Source: an uncultured Chloroflexota bacterium (GTDB taxonomy: Bacteria; Chloroflexota; Anaerolineae; Promineifilales; Promineifilaceae). Taken from it: a stretch of 10,036 bases of DNA. Of the stretch, positions 1 to 6,591 are shown piece after piece (position 1 is the first letter of the stretch; the number at the start of each line of letters is the position of its first letter). The notes under the pieces were generated by a model. That model made no database searches and was not told the DNA's origin. It worked only from the letters and a program-made list of their open reading frames with translations. Location of the stretch: positions 1-10,036 of the forward strand of contig CALFEW010000532.1 of assembly GCA_937958365.1 (NCBI GenBank), in the 5' to 3' direction. The position numbers and the translations under genes were made by a program.

Positions 1-704
1 GTCCCCGGCACCACCGTCACCCGGCAGCCATAGGCGGCCAACAGCCGCAAAATATTGCGTTTGATGCCAAAATCATACGCCACAACGTGGTATTTCGGAT
101 TTTGGATTTCGGATTGCGGATTGGCCGTTGGCAATTGGCTATTGACCATTGACCATTGACCATTTGCTTCCCACCAATTCGCCGCTTCGGTCCAGGGGTA
201 GGGTTCGGCGCAGGTGACTTCGCGGGCCAGGTCCAGGCCGTTCATGTCGCGGGCGGCGCGGGCCAGGGTGAGGAGGTGGTCGGGGTCAGGATCGGCGCTG
301 CTGAGGGCGGCGCGCATCGCGCCGTGGGTGCGGATGTGGCGCACCAGAGCGCGGGTGTCCACATCGCTAATCGCCACGACGCCACGTTCAGTCAAATAGT
401 CGGGCAGGCTTTGGCGGGCGCGCCAGTTGCTGACCACCGGGCTGAGACTGCGCACCACCAATCCGGCCGCCCACACCCGGTCGCTCTCGTCGTCTTCGGG
501 CGTGCAGCCGGTATTGCCAATGTGGGGCATGGTCATGGTGATGATCTGGCCGTGATAGGAGGGGTCTGTGAGGATTTCCTGGTAGCCGGTGAGGCTGGTA
601 TTGAAGACGATTTCGCCGGTCGTCTCGCCTATTGCGCCGAAACCGACGCCCGGCCACAAAGAGCCGTCTTCTAAAGCCAGCAAAGCGGGTGGGTATTGTG
701 TCAT
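1..704 (-). CDS. carA: Carbamoyl-phosphate synthase small (glutaminase) subunit, N-terminal part; C-terminus beyond window edge
   Basis: CarA hydrolyses glutamine and passes ammonia to CarB to make carbamoyl phosphate for arginine and pyrimidine synthesis. About 234 codons are visible, starting at the ATG at 704-702 with an AGGA about 9 bases upstream. The start region MTQYPPALLALEDGSLWPG is followed by the family pattern GETTGEIVFNTSLTGYQEIL, then a segment reading ISDVDTRALVRHIRTHGAMR, all typical of the CarA N-terminal domain. The GATase domain begins at HVVAYDFGIKRNILRLLAAY (from about residue 206), and the catalytic Cys would lie beyond the edge. The linker between the domains is enlarged by about 24 residues (181-204) encoded by simple-sequence repeats, but the frame stays open across it. 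The gene is divergent from the sensor kinase and no carB is in view. Identity is firm from the conserved blocks; whether the linker matters is unknown. Confidence 0.96.
   Translation of the reverse strand, partial: MTQYPPALLALEDGSLWPGVGFGAIGETTGEIVFNTSLTGYQEILTDPSYHGQIITMTMPHIGNTGCTPEDDESDRVWAAGLVVRSLSPVVSNWRARQSLPDYLTERGVVAISDVDTRALVRHIRTHGAMRAALSSADPDPDHLLTLARAARDMNGLDLAREVTCAEPYPWTEAANWWEANGQWSMVNSQLPTANPQSEIQNPKYHVVAYDFGIKRNILRLLAAYGCRVTVVPG
93..164 (-). repeat. Low-complexity repeat patch read in frame as the CarA interdomain linker
   Basis: On the plus strand, three copies of ATTGACC plus ATT occupy 141-164. They are followed leftwards by iterations of a CGGATT/GGATTT unit over about 93-122. 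Patches of this look usually sit between genes. Here 72 bases (24 codons) are read without a stop as a Gln/Asn/Pro/Ser-rich linker joining the CarA N-terminal domain to the GATase domain. The linker position is naturally variable in the family, which would explain why the insertion is tolerated. Confidence 0.75.
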
Positions 705-1127
705 AAACGCAAATCCTGGGTGAACGGCCGTTCTCAGCAGTTCCATCAACTGATGATCGGTCCGTGTCTTGTTTTCAATTTTAACACACCCGCCTGTGCC
801 CGAAACGATAAACGTCTACAAATTTAGTCTGTCCTTTTTAGGCAAGAGCGCGCAGCACGCCTCGATGCGACAGGGCTTTTCTGGCAAAAATGGGCAGTGG
901 GCGGATTTGTGGTGGCATGTGCCGCAGGGTGGGGGAGTTCGGCCAGGTGCTAACAGAAGTATTTATAAAATCTGGACAGAAGTTCATATTAACTTACACA
1001 AACCGGCCGTCACTATGTTACAATTGTGCCTGCTCCCTGATTGGCGCATTTTGCGTCATAAAACGGCCGTCGCCATCCAACCCCCAATTAGACGGCCGTT
1101 GGCCGCAGCATCGGCGCATGTTCTTAT
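705..1127. promoter_or_regulatory. Divergent intergenic region between carA and the sensor kinase
   Basis: These 423 bases hold no convincing gene. They should carry the promoters for both carA (leftward) and the two-component pair (rightward). A TAAAAT hexamer on the minus strand (783-778) could be a carA -10 box, but its -35 partner is poor. An AT-rich stretch at 961-970 and the direct repeat ACAGAAGT (953-960 and 976-983) are possible regulatory elements upstream of the kinase. Three copies of the palindrome ACGGCCGT lie here (724-731, 1063-1070, 1092-1099). No consensus promoter is clear enough to place a transcription start. Confidence 0.5.
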
Positions 1128-2123
1128 ATGGCAGAATTGGTCTCTAATAACAAATGGCGTGCCCTTAATTCCAATCTGCGTGTGGTGTCCTGGCTGCGCG
1201 TCATCGTGCCGCTGGTGATGCTGCTGTTGGCGCTGTCCATTGAACTGATGGAGGATGTTCCGGCTCACGGCGGCTTCTCCGGCATACCAGCCCTGACCGG
1301 CAGACACCACCAGGGGTTTTACCTGGAAATCTTGATTTTTGGCCTGTTCGGACCGGCCATCACCGGCTTAAGCATTCATTGGATCGTGACCGTCACGAAA
1401 GAACTTGAGCGCGCCCATTCCGCTGAACGGACCTTGCGCCAGGAATTGCAGAACGAAGCGCAGGCCCGTCGTGAACTGTTGGCTGTTACCGTGCGCAGCC
1501 AGGAGGCCGAACGGCAGCGCGTGGCCCGCGAATTGCACGACGGCATTGGCCAGCCTTTAACTATGTTCTTGATGATGGCCGAAGCCGACGAGACGGCTCT
1601 GGAAAAATCGCCCACGCTGCGCCACGCGCAACTGGCAGCCACCGACACGCTGGAAGCCATTCGGCGGCTGATCCTGGATTTGCGTCCGGCGCTGCTGGAT
1701 ACGCACGGTTTGCTGCCGGCGCTGCGCCAATCGGCCGAAAATAGTCTGTCGCCCATGGGCATTGACGTGCAGGTAACGGCCGTAGGCGACCCGCGCCCCA
1801 TCCCCGACGAAGCCGAAACCGCCCTTTTCCGCATCGGTCAAGAAGCCCTCACCAACATTGTCCGCCATGCCCACGCCCGCTGTGTGCAAATCAGCCTGGA
1901 ATACCAACCCGCGCAGGTACGCCTGATTATCGCCGACGATGGACAAGGCTTGCCGCGCGCCGATCAGATCAAAAATCCGCACCCGCACTCGCTTGGCCTG
2001 GGTTTGCTGAGTATGCGTGAACGTATGGCACAGGTAGGCGGCCACCTGAACATTCGCAGTTGGCCCGGCGAAGGAACTGAGATCGCCGCCACCATCCCTT
2101 TTGAGCAGCAGAAGACCTCATGA
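1128..2123 (+). CDS. Membrane sensor histidine kinase, NarL/DesK-type (HisKA_3 + HATPase_c)
   Basis: This kinase should autophosphorylate on His137 and pass the phosphate to the regulator encoded next to it. Of 331 residues, about 18-41 and 64-90 form two membrane helices around a very short loop (about 42-63) containing His47, His60 and His61. A likely coiled coil (90-130) leads to the HisKA_3 helix with ERQRVARELHDGIGQPLT (phospho-acceptor H137). The ATPase domain shows the N box QEALTNIVRHAHA (N243), the DDGQG box at 270-274, a GLGLLSMRERM lid region (290-300) and GEGTEI (314-319). All catalytic boxes are intact. The ATG at 1128 has no clear Shine-Dalgarno sequence. The TGA stop overlaps the ATG of the regulator as ATGA, so the two are translationally coupled. 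The signal sensed cannot be told: the loop is too small for a classical extracellular sensor domain, so sensing in the membrane or through partners is plausible. Confidence 0.93.
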   Translation: MAELVSNNKWRALNSNLRVVSWLRVIVPLVMLLLALSIELMEDVPAHGGFSGIPALTGRHHQGFYLEILIFGLFGPAITGLSIHWIVTVTKELERAHSAERTLRQELQNEAQARRELLAVTVRSQEAERQRVARELHDGIGQPLTMFLMMAEADETALEKSPTLRHAQLAATDTLEAIRRLILDLRPALLDTHGLLPALRQSAENSLSPMGIDVQVTAVGDPRPIPDEAETALFRIGQEALTNIVRHAHARCVQISLEYQPAQVRLIIADDGQGLPRADQIKNPHPHSLGLGLLSMRERMAQVGGHLNIRSWPGEGTEIAATIPFEQQKTS

Positions 2124-2773
2124 CAGTAGCGCGTGTACTTATTGCCGACGATCACGTGATCATGCGAGAAGGCGTGGCCCTGATTCTCAATGCCCGCCCG
2201 GAATTCGAGGTGGTGGGTCAGGCCATCAACGGAGAACAGGGCGTGCGTCTGGCCGAAGCCTTGCAGCCAGACCTGGCCTTGTTAGACATCTCGATGCCGG
2301 AAATGGACGGTATCACGGCGGCGCGCCATATCCACGCGGCCTGTCCCCAGACCCGCACGCTCATCCTCACCATGCACGACGATGAAGAAATCTTCTTCGC
2401 CACGCTGCAAGCCGGCGCATCCGGCTATGTGCTGAAGGGGTCTAGCCCCAGTGAGCTGATTGACGCGCTGCAAGCGGCGCTGAAAGGACACGTCTACATT
2501 TCGCCGCCGATGACCGGCAAACTGGTGAATAATTTTCTCCACAGCAAAGACGACAACGAAGTCCATTTGTTGGATTTTTTGACGGTCCGCGAGCGGGAAA
2601 TTATGCAGATGTTGGCGCAGGGTTACACCAATCGGGAAATCGCCGGTAAGTTGATTATCAGTCCCAGCACTGTCCAAACCCACCGCACGCACATCATGGA
2701 AAAGCTGAAACTCAACAACCGTACGGAACTGGTTCGTTACGCCATCCGTCACAAGCTGCTGCCCCCCCGCTAA
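2120..2773 (+). CDS. NarL/LuxR-family response regulator
   Basis: This is the cognate DNA-binding partner of the upstream kinase. Of 217 residues, 1-125 form a receiver domain with acidic pair D10/D11, phospho-acceptor D56 (in LLDISMPEMDG), switch residue T84 and Lys106 (VLKGSSP). The C-terminal LuxR-type helix-turn-helix spans about 154-208 and carries the typical LTVREREIMQMLAQGYTNRE, followed by STVQTHRTHIMEKL. Length and domain order are normal for the family. The ATG at 2120 lies inside the stop codon of the kinase gene. The gene ends 40 bp from the convergent propeller gene, with no evident hairpin between them. It may regulate the neighbouring cytochrome operon, but only proximity suggests this. 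Confidence 0.95.
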   Translation: MTVARVLIADDHVIMREGVALILNARPEFEVVGQAINGEQGVRLAEALQPDLALLDISMPEMDGITAARHIHAACPQTRTLILTMHDDEEIFFATLQAGASGYVLKGSSPSELIDALQAALKGHVYISPPMTGKLVNNFLHSKDDNEVHLLDFLTVREREIMQMLAQGYTNREIAGKLIISPSTVQTHRTHIMEKLKLNNRTELVRYAIRHKLLPPR

Positions 2774-2813
2774 AAAGCCAGGGAAATGCCGGTTTATGCT
2801 CTGCGCATGTATT

Positions 2814-3992
2814 TCAAGGAGGGCCGTAAGCGTAGAGGGTATTGTCCTGGCCGACGAGGAAGAGACGGCCGTTGCCCACCACCACCATCATTCTCGACCG
2901 GGGCTGCGGCTCCGTCCGCCAGGTTATCGCGCCCGTCGCCCGCTGCAAGCCATAGAGCCGGTTATCGTTCCCCTGGAAAATCAGCCAGTCGCCGGCCACC
3001 GCCGGCCGCGCGCGTGGCGCGTTGAAGATGCCTTCGAGTTGGCTTTGCCAGACGGCCGTTCCCGCCATCCCATCCACCGCGTGAAGAAAGCCATTGTCAC
3101 TGCCCAGGTAAAGCCTCCCGGCCGCGTAGCTAAAGCCGGGCGACCAGTTCTCCGTGGGATAGCGCCAGGCGGCTGCTCCGTTGTCTCGATTCAGGGCATA
3201 CAGCATATCGGTGTAGGCCAGAAAATAGACGTGGCGTTCGTCTACCGCCAGCGATTTGAGCAGGCCGTCCGGCGAGTCGGCCGTCCAGCGCAGCGCGCCG
3301 CTGCGCCGGTCGAAGGCGTGCAGGCGCAACATGCCGCCTTCCTCAACGTCGGCGTCGCTCAGCAGGCTGCCGCCGCTAACGACGAGATCGCCAGCGGCGG
3401 CGGGGGTGGTGAGGGTGTAAACGGCCGTTTCCACTCCCCAACGCGGTTGGCCGGTCGCCGCCTCCAGCGCGTACACCCACGCCCGCCCGGCCGGGTTGGG
3501 GAGGATGCCCGGCCCGACGAAGGCCGTGCCGACGTACAGCGCGTCGCCGTCCAGCAGCGGCGGCCAAAGAACCTCGCCGCGGATGGGGGTTTGCCAGAGC
3601 GTCTGGCCGTCGCGGGCGCGCAGGGCCAGCAGACCACCCGGCGCGCCCACGTAAACGGCCGTTTCACCGCCAACCAACGAACGTGGATACACGCCATCGG
3701 GCGGCGTCACGCGCCAGTTTTCTTGCCCGGTGAGGGCGTCTAGAGCGATAACGGCCGTTTCTGTCGCTACAACCACTTGTTCGCCAGCGGTTCCAGGGAC
3801 CACCACCGGCGTGCCCGGTGCGCCTGCCATCGTTTTCTGCCATACCAGAACCGGCGCGGCGTCGAAAACGGCCGTGGCAGGCGCGTCATCTGCCCGGCAA
3901 GCCGCCAGAACGGCAATCAGACTGATGGCGAGCCAGCAAAACCTGACAGGTCTTCCGAGACCTGTCAGGTTCCCAACGTTACGTTTACTCAT
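2814..3992 (-). CDS. Beta-propeller (PQQ-like repeat, BamB-like) lipoprotein
   Basis: This 392-residue protein looks like an exported beta-propeller. The N-terminus has a basic region, a hydrophobic stretch (about 18-31) and a lipobox LAAC with the acylated Cys at 32. The rest is a series of PQQ-like blades marked by repeated (S/T/D)G-x-x-x-W endings, for example GQENW, GQTLW, GQPRW, GALRW, GAAAW, GTAVW and GAITW, each followed by a hydrophobic strand with a glycine-rich turn. This fits seven or eight blades. The catalytic features of true PQQ alcohol dehydrogenases are not apparent and the protein is too short for that family, so a scaffold or binding role is likelier. The ATG at 3992 overlaps the cytochrome stop by 8 bp (ATGAGTAA), suggesting translational coupling. 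No alternative ATG, GTG or TTG lies between this start and the signal peptide. Codons about 8-18 are formed by a perfect inverted repeat. Confidence 0.88.
   Translation of the reverse strand: MSKRNVGNLTGLGRPVRFCWLAISLIAVLAACRADDAPATAVFDAAPVLVWQKTMAGAPGTPVVVPGTAGEQVVVATETAVIALDALTGQENWRVTPPDGVYPRSLVGGETAVYVGAPGGLLALRARDGQTLWQTPIRGEVLWPPLLDGDALYVGTAFVGPGILPNPAGRAWVYALEAATGQPRWGVETAVYTLTTPAAAGDLVVSGGSLLSDADVEEGGMLRLHAFDRRSGALRWTADSPDGLLKSLAVDERHVYFLAYTDMLYALNRDNGAAAWRYPTENWSPGFSYAAGRLYLGSDNGFLHAVDGMAGTAVWQSQLEGIFNAPRARPAVAGDWLIFQGNDNRLYGLQRATGAITWRTEPQPRSRMMVVVGNGRLFLVGQDNTLYAYGPP
3940..3971. repeat. Perfect 14-bp inverted repeat at the 5' end of the propeller lipoprotein gene
   Basis: The arms AACCTGACAGGTCT (3940-3953) and AGACCTGTCAGGTT (3958-3971) are perfectly complementary around a 4-base loop. 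The repeat begins 14 bp beyond the cytochrome stop codon and is read in frame in the lipoprotein as residues of the basic part of its signal peptide. In the direction of transcription the hairpin is followed by a short T run (TTTTGC). It could therefore act as a weak terminator or attenuator between the cytochrome and the lipoprotein, or be a mobile palindromic repeat that landed there. Confidence 0.85.
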
Positions 3993-6078
3993 TGGGCGTC
4001 TGGAGCAGGAAGTTGATGAGGATTTCCAATTCGTCCTCTGTCAGCCGTTGGCCGAAGTCCTGGGGCATTGTGCCCGCCTGGTCCTCAAAACCGGGCACGA
4101 CAAACGCATTCGGCTCCACGATAGACTGATGGATGTATTCCTCGGCCGTCAGACCTTCTACCCGCGAACCGGCAACCGCCGGGATTTCATCCCAGACGGG
4201 GCCGATCTTGCCGCCCCGGCCAATGCGCTCCAGGCGATGGCAGGCAAAGCAGCCCATCTGCTCCACGATGGCGATGGCGGCCTGTTCACCGGCGTTGAAG
4301 GGCGCTTCGCCTGTCTGGCTGCGAATGTAGCTGACCAGTTGCCAGCGTTCGGTCTCGTTGAGCATCGTTTCCCAGGCCGGCATGGAGGAGAAAAAGGGCG
4401 ATTGTCCACCACCGGCGCTGATGCGCCAGAACAGGTAGTTGTCGGTCATAAAGGGCAGGTGCATCAGGGCCGGATCGGTCAGGTTGACCGGTTTGGGCGT
4501 GAGGCCGGGACTCAGGGGGCCTTGCCCGTCGAGCTTTTCGCCGTGGCAGGCGAAGCAGCCATGCTCCTGGTACAACTGTTCACCGGCGCTCACTGCGGCC
4601 GCGTCACCGATCAGGGGGTTGGTCATGCTGGCGTAAGTGGCCGGGATTTTGGCCTGCCAATCTTCCAGGCGTATTTCGGTGACGACCGGGATGACGGGGT
4701 CTACGACGATGGGGACTTCTTCGCGGATGGTGTGCGTCTCGGTGAAGGCGTCGCTGGCGATGGCGTAGACGGCCAGGCCACCCGTGCCAACGGCCAGCAG
4801 CGTGAAAATCAGCAGGGCGACGTCGGTTGCGACGACTTCCAGCTTGGGATCGCGCCCCTTGACACGGAAGCGGTTGATGAGGACGACGCCCATGACGAAG
4901 CCAAAAACGGCCGTGAGCGTGCCCAGCATACCCAGGAAGAAGGGCTGTGTGGTTGGCCGGGTGATGGTTTCGGTGATGGTCCGTTCAGGGACCGATGGCG
5001 GTGGGGCTGAGGCGACGTTCATCGCGGCCGTAGCTGCTGTGGCGGTGGGGGATTCGGTAACGGCCGTTGTCCCCATCACACCGGCTTGCACCAGCGGCCC
5101 GTCCCGGTTGGTCTCCTCAATATCGAACTCCCAACCGGGCGGCATCCGGTTGTCGCGCAGCCGGGCGCGCAGCTTGGACGCTTCCCAATCGCCGGGCACA
5201 ACAACCGGCACACCGGGGGGATCGGACAGCACGTCGCCGCCGAGCAAAATGCCTTCCAGGCTGCCCAGGTTCATCTCGTGGCGCGAATCGCCGGAATTGT
5301 CGAAGTGGCATTCGGTGCAGGCTTGCGAGCCTTCGTACCAGGCGTCTTCGGTGGTGAAGAGGGGCAGCACGTCAGCCGTAAAATCGCCGGTATGTTCCGC
5401 GCCCGCTTCGTCGGTCCAGGCGAAGTTCCCTTCGGCTGCGCCAGCGTTGACCCACGCGCCGATCAGGTCTACGGCATAAATCGAGCCGCTGTCCAATTCC
5501 AGCAGCGGGCCGTTGCGATTGGTTTCCTCGATGTCGAATTCCCAGCCGGGTGGCATCCGGTTGTCGCGCAGCCGGGCGCGCAGCTTGGACGCTGCCCAAT
5601 CGCCGGGCACGACAACCGGCACGCCGGGTGGGTCGGACAACACGTCGCCGCCGAGCAAGATGCCTTCCAGGCTGCCCAGGTTCATCTCGTGGCGCGAGTC
5701 GCCGGAGTTGTCGAAGTGGCATTCGGTGCAGGCTTGTGACCCTTCGTACCAGGCGTTTTCGGTGGTGAAGAGGGGCAGCACGTCGGTCTCGAAGGCGGCG
5801 GTGCAGGTTTCGTCGTTGAGAGAGGTGAAGGTGAAGGAACCGGCGCTGGCCCCGGCGTCCACCCAGGCCCCGATGAGGTCTACGGCGTACACTTCGCACT
5901 CTCCGGCCGATTGTTGTGCCGATATATAGGCTGGCGCGATGGCGTGGTTGTAGGTGACGGCCGTGATTGGGGGCGGTTCGGCCAGGCGGGCGAACGCCGG
6001 TTGGACAATGACAGTTGCCAGACTGATGGCCAGGATGGCCAGGATGGCAGCTAACAGCCTGTTGAATCCTCTTTTCAT
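3985..6078 (-). CDS. Membrane-anchored tetraheme c-type cytochrome with duplicated N-terminal PSCyt1-like domain
   Basis: A 697-residue exported electron-transfer protein. An N-terminal signal segment (about 7-30, ending AFA) is followed by two near-identical domains (about 62-192 and 199-329). Each has one CTECH heme site (C117-H121; C254-H258) and a distal RMPPG that may give the Met ligand; they resemble the Planctomycete cytochrome c (PSCyt1) type. A Pro/Thr/Ala-rich linker (331-375) leads to two membrane helices (380-402, 416-441). Then come two class I cytochrome c domains with CFACH at 508-512 and 610-614, with likely Met ligands M566 (SSMPAW) and M671 (TMPQDF). The C-terminal diheme part recalls CcoP-type or alternative-complex-III cytochromes, but no oxidase genes are in view. 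The start has a strong GGAGG about 9 bases upstream. The gene lies 47 bp after the pseudo-receiver stop and overlaps the propeller start, so it is the middle gene of an operon. The redox partner is unknown. Confidence 0.92.
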   Translation of the reverse strand: MKRGFNRLLAAILAILAISLATVIVQPAFARLAEPPPITAVTYNHAIAPAYISAQQSAGECEVYAVDLIGAWVDAGASAGSFTFTSLNDETCTAAFETDVLPLFTTENAWYEGSQACTECHFDNSGDSRHEMNLGSLEGILLGGDVLSDPPGVPVVVPGDWAASKLRARLRDNRMPPGWEFDIEETNRNGPLLELDSGSIYAVDLIGAWVNAGAAEGNFAWTDEAGAEHTGDFTADVLPLFTTEDAWYEGSQACTECHFDNSGDSRHEMNLGSLEGILLGGDVLSDPPGVPVVVPGDWEASKLRARLRDNRMPPGWEFDIEETNRDGPLVQAGVMGTTAVTESPTATAATAAMNVASAPPPSVPERTITETITRPTTQPFFLGMLGTLTAVFGFVMGVVLINRFRVKGRDPKLEVVATDVALLIFTLLAVGTGGLAVYAIASDAFTETHTIREEVPIVVDPVIPVVTEIRLEDWQAKIPATYASMTNPLIGDAAAVSAGEQLYQEHGCFACHGEKLDGQGPLSPGLTPKPVNLTDPALMHLPFMTDNYLFWRISAGGGQSPFFSSMPAWETMLNETERWQLVSYIRSQTGEAPFNAGEQAAIAIVEQMGCFACHRLERIGRGGKIGPVWDEIPAVAGSRVEGLTAEEYIHQSIVEPNAFVVPGFEDQAGTMPQDFGQRLTEDELEILINFLLQTPNE
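5092..5895 (-). repeat. Internal tandem duplication (two heme domains, 411-bp period) in the cytochrome gene
   Basis: Copy 1 spans 5503-5895 and copy 2 spans 5092-5484, with a period of 411 bp (137 codons). From residue 99 to 192 against 236 to 329, only three of 94 residues differ (N108/D245, A162/E299, N189/D326), and the DNA is nearly as similar. The first 35 or so residues of each copy (after the shared YAVDLIGAWV) have diverged strongly. Copy 1 also has extra cysteines (C61, C92) that copy 2 lacks. The contrast suggests recent duplication, or gene conversion confined to the heme-binding part. Confidence 0.93.
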
Positions 6079-6125
6079 GGGTATCTTTCCTCCTTCCTTC
6101 GACGTGGGGCGATCTGCAAATCCCC

Positions 6126-6467
6126 TTACAATGGTTTGGGCCTGACCGCGTGCAGTAAATTGATAAAGTCAGCGGGGCTTTCGAGAGCGTGGTCTTGCCG
6201 TTGAAATATTTGCAGCCGATTGTCTTCGAGGTTCAGGCGGATAATGGTGATGCCGTCTTGCTGTAAGAGGTCGGCCAGGAAACGGCCGTTTTCCTCCTCC
6301 CCAGCCTCCAACAAGACGTGTGACGGGGTTTGCGCCGGAATCATCGCAGCGTCAACGGGCTGTTCGTAATCGGCCACCAATTCCAACCGCGCCTGGGCCA
6401 GCAAACTCAGGACGGCTTCTCGCAAAATCAGGTGTCGCCAGATCAAAATAATGCGTGGTACAGGCAT
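6126..6467 (-). CDS. Stand-alone degenerate receiver (pseudo-receiver) protein
   Basis: A 113-residue protein whose N-terminus, MPVPRIILIWRHLILREAVL, matches the start of a NarL-type receiver (compare ARVLIADDHVIMREGVAL in the regulator at 2120). The pattern then continues through a VLLEAGE strand near 51-57 and an SPADFINLLHAV last helix near 98-109. The acidic pair is replaced by Trp10-Arg11, the phospho-acceptor Asp by Glu54 or a neighbour, and the switch Thr and Lys are not conserved. There is no output domain. An earlier in-frame ATG at 6521 exists, but the ATG at 6467 has a good GGTGGAG about 8 bases upstream and fits the family start. It is the first gene of the cytochrome operon. I infer a phosphorylation-independent regulatory or protein-binding role. 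The alternative is an unrelated small alpha/beta protein, because the resemblance is short. Confidence 0.72.
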   Translation of the reverse strand: MPVPRIILIWRHLILREAVLSLLAQARLELVADYEQPVDAAMIPAQTPSHVLLEAGEEENGRFLADLLQQDGITIIRLNLEDNRLQIFQRQDHALESPADFINLLHAVRPKPL

Positions 6468-6484
6468 ACAAATTCTCCACCTGG

Positions 6485-6561
6485 ATAGTACCGGCGCACC
6501 CATCCCCTGCCTATCGCGCAAATATTGATTTTGGCCGATCAGGCATCGTGCAAATGTTGAT
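6485..6561 (-). promoter_or_regulatory. Putative promoter/operator of the pseudo-receiver–cytochrome operon: 32-bp-phased direct repeat
   Basis: Two 15-bp direct repeats, CGCGCAAATATTGAT (6515-6529) and CGTGCAAATGTTGAT (6547-6561), match at 13 of 15 positions. They are exactly 32 bp apart, about three helical turns. They lie about 48 and 80 bp upstream of the operon's first ATG. On the minus strand a TACTAT (6490-6485) could be a -10 box, with no good -35. A weak core promoter with phased sites upstream is what an activator-dependent promoter would look like. This is inference; no binding protein is identified. Confidence 0.45.
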
Positions 6562-6591
6562 ATTTGGAATGATTAGTGTTCGTGGAACTCA

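Noticed and set aside
141..164. CRISPR-like or attachment-site repeat
   Set aside because: The 7-bp units are directly adjacent with no spacers and are part of an open reading frame; simple sequence repeat is the better explanation.
156..674. Plus-strand frame opposite carA
   Set aside because: The minus-strand frame is unmistakable CarA; this translation is a compositional shadow.
769..1218. Plus-strand frames in the carA–kinase spacer (769-1218, 890-1147)
   Set aside because: They run into the kinase gene in another frame, have no motifs and no good ribosome binding site.
2774..2813. Shared terminator between the convergent response regulator and propeller genes
   Set aside because: The 40-bp gap has no convincing stem-loop with a T run.
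2796..3743. Open plus-strand frame of about 315 codons opposite the propeller gene
   Set aside because: Shadow of the propeller gene: no motifs, Arg/Pro/Gly-rich translation, and no sensible start context.
2814..3992. PQQ-dependent alcohol dehydrogenase
   Set aside because: The blade repeats match the PQQ-like propeller fold, but the protein is too short and shows no dehydrogenase active-site features or its own heme motif.
3730..5010. Open plus-strand frame of about 426 codons opposite the cytochrome and lipoprotein genes
   Set aside because: It is antisense to two genes with clear motifs (CXXCH sites, lipobox, blades), and its translation has no recognisable domain. Long antisense frames are common in GC-rich genes.
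5086..5739. Plus-strand frame of about 217 codons with an apparent internal repeat
   Set aside because: The repeat merely mirrors the heme-domain duplication on the opposite strand; no independent coding evidence.
6468..6521. N-terminal extension of the pseudo-receiver to the ATG at 6521
   Set aside because: The ATG at 6467 has a good Shine-Dalgarno and matches the receiver start. The extension would also read through the putative promoter.
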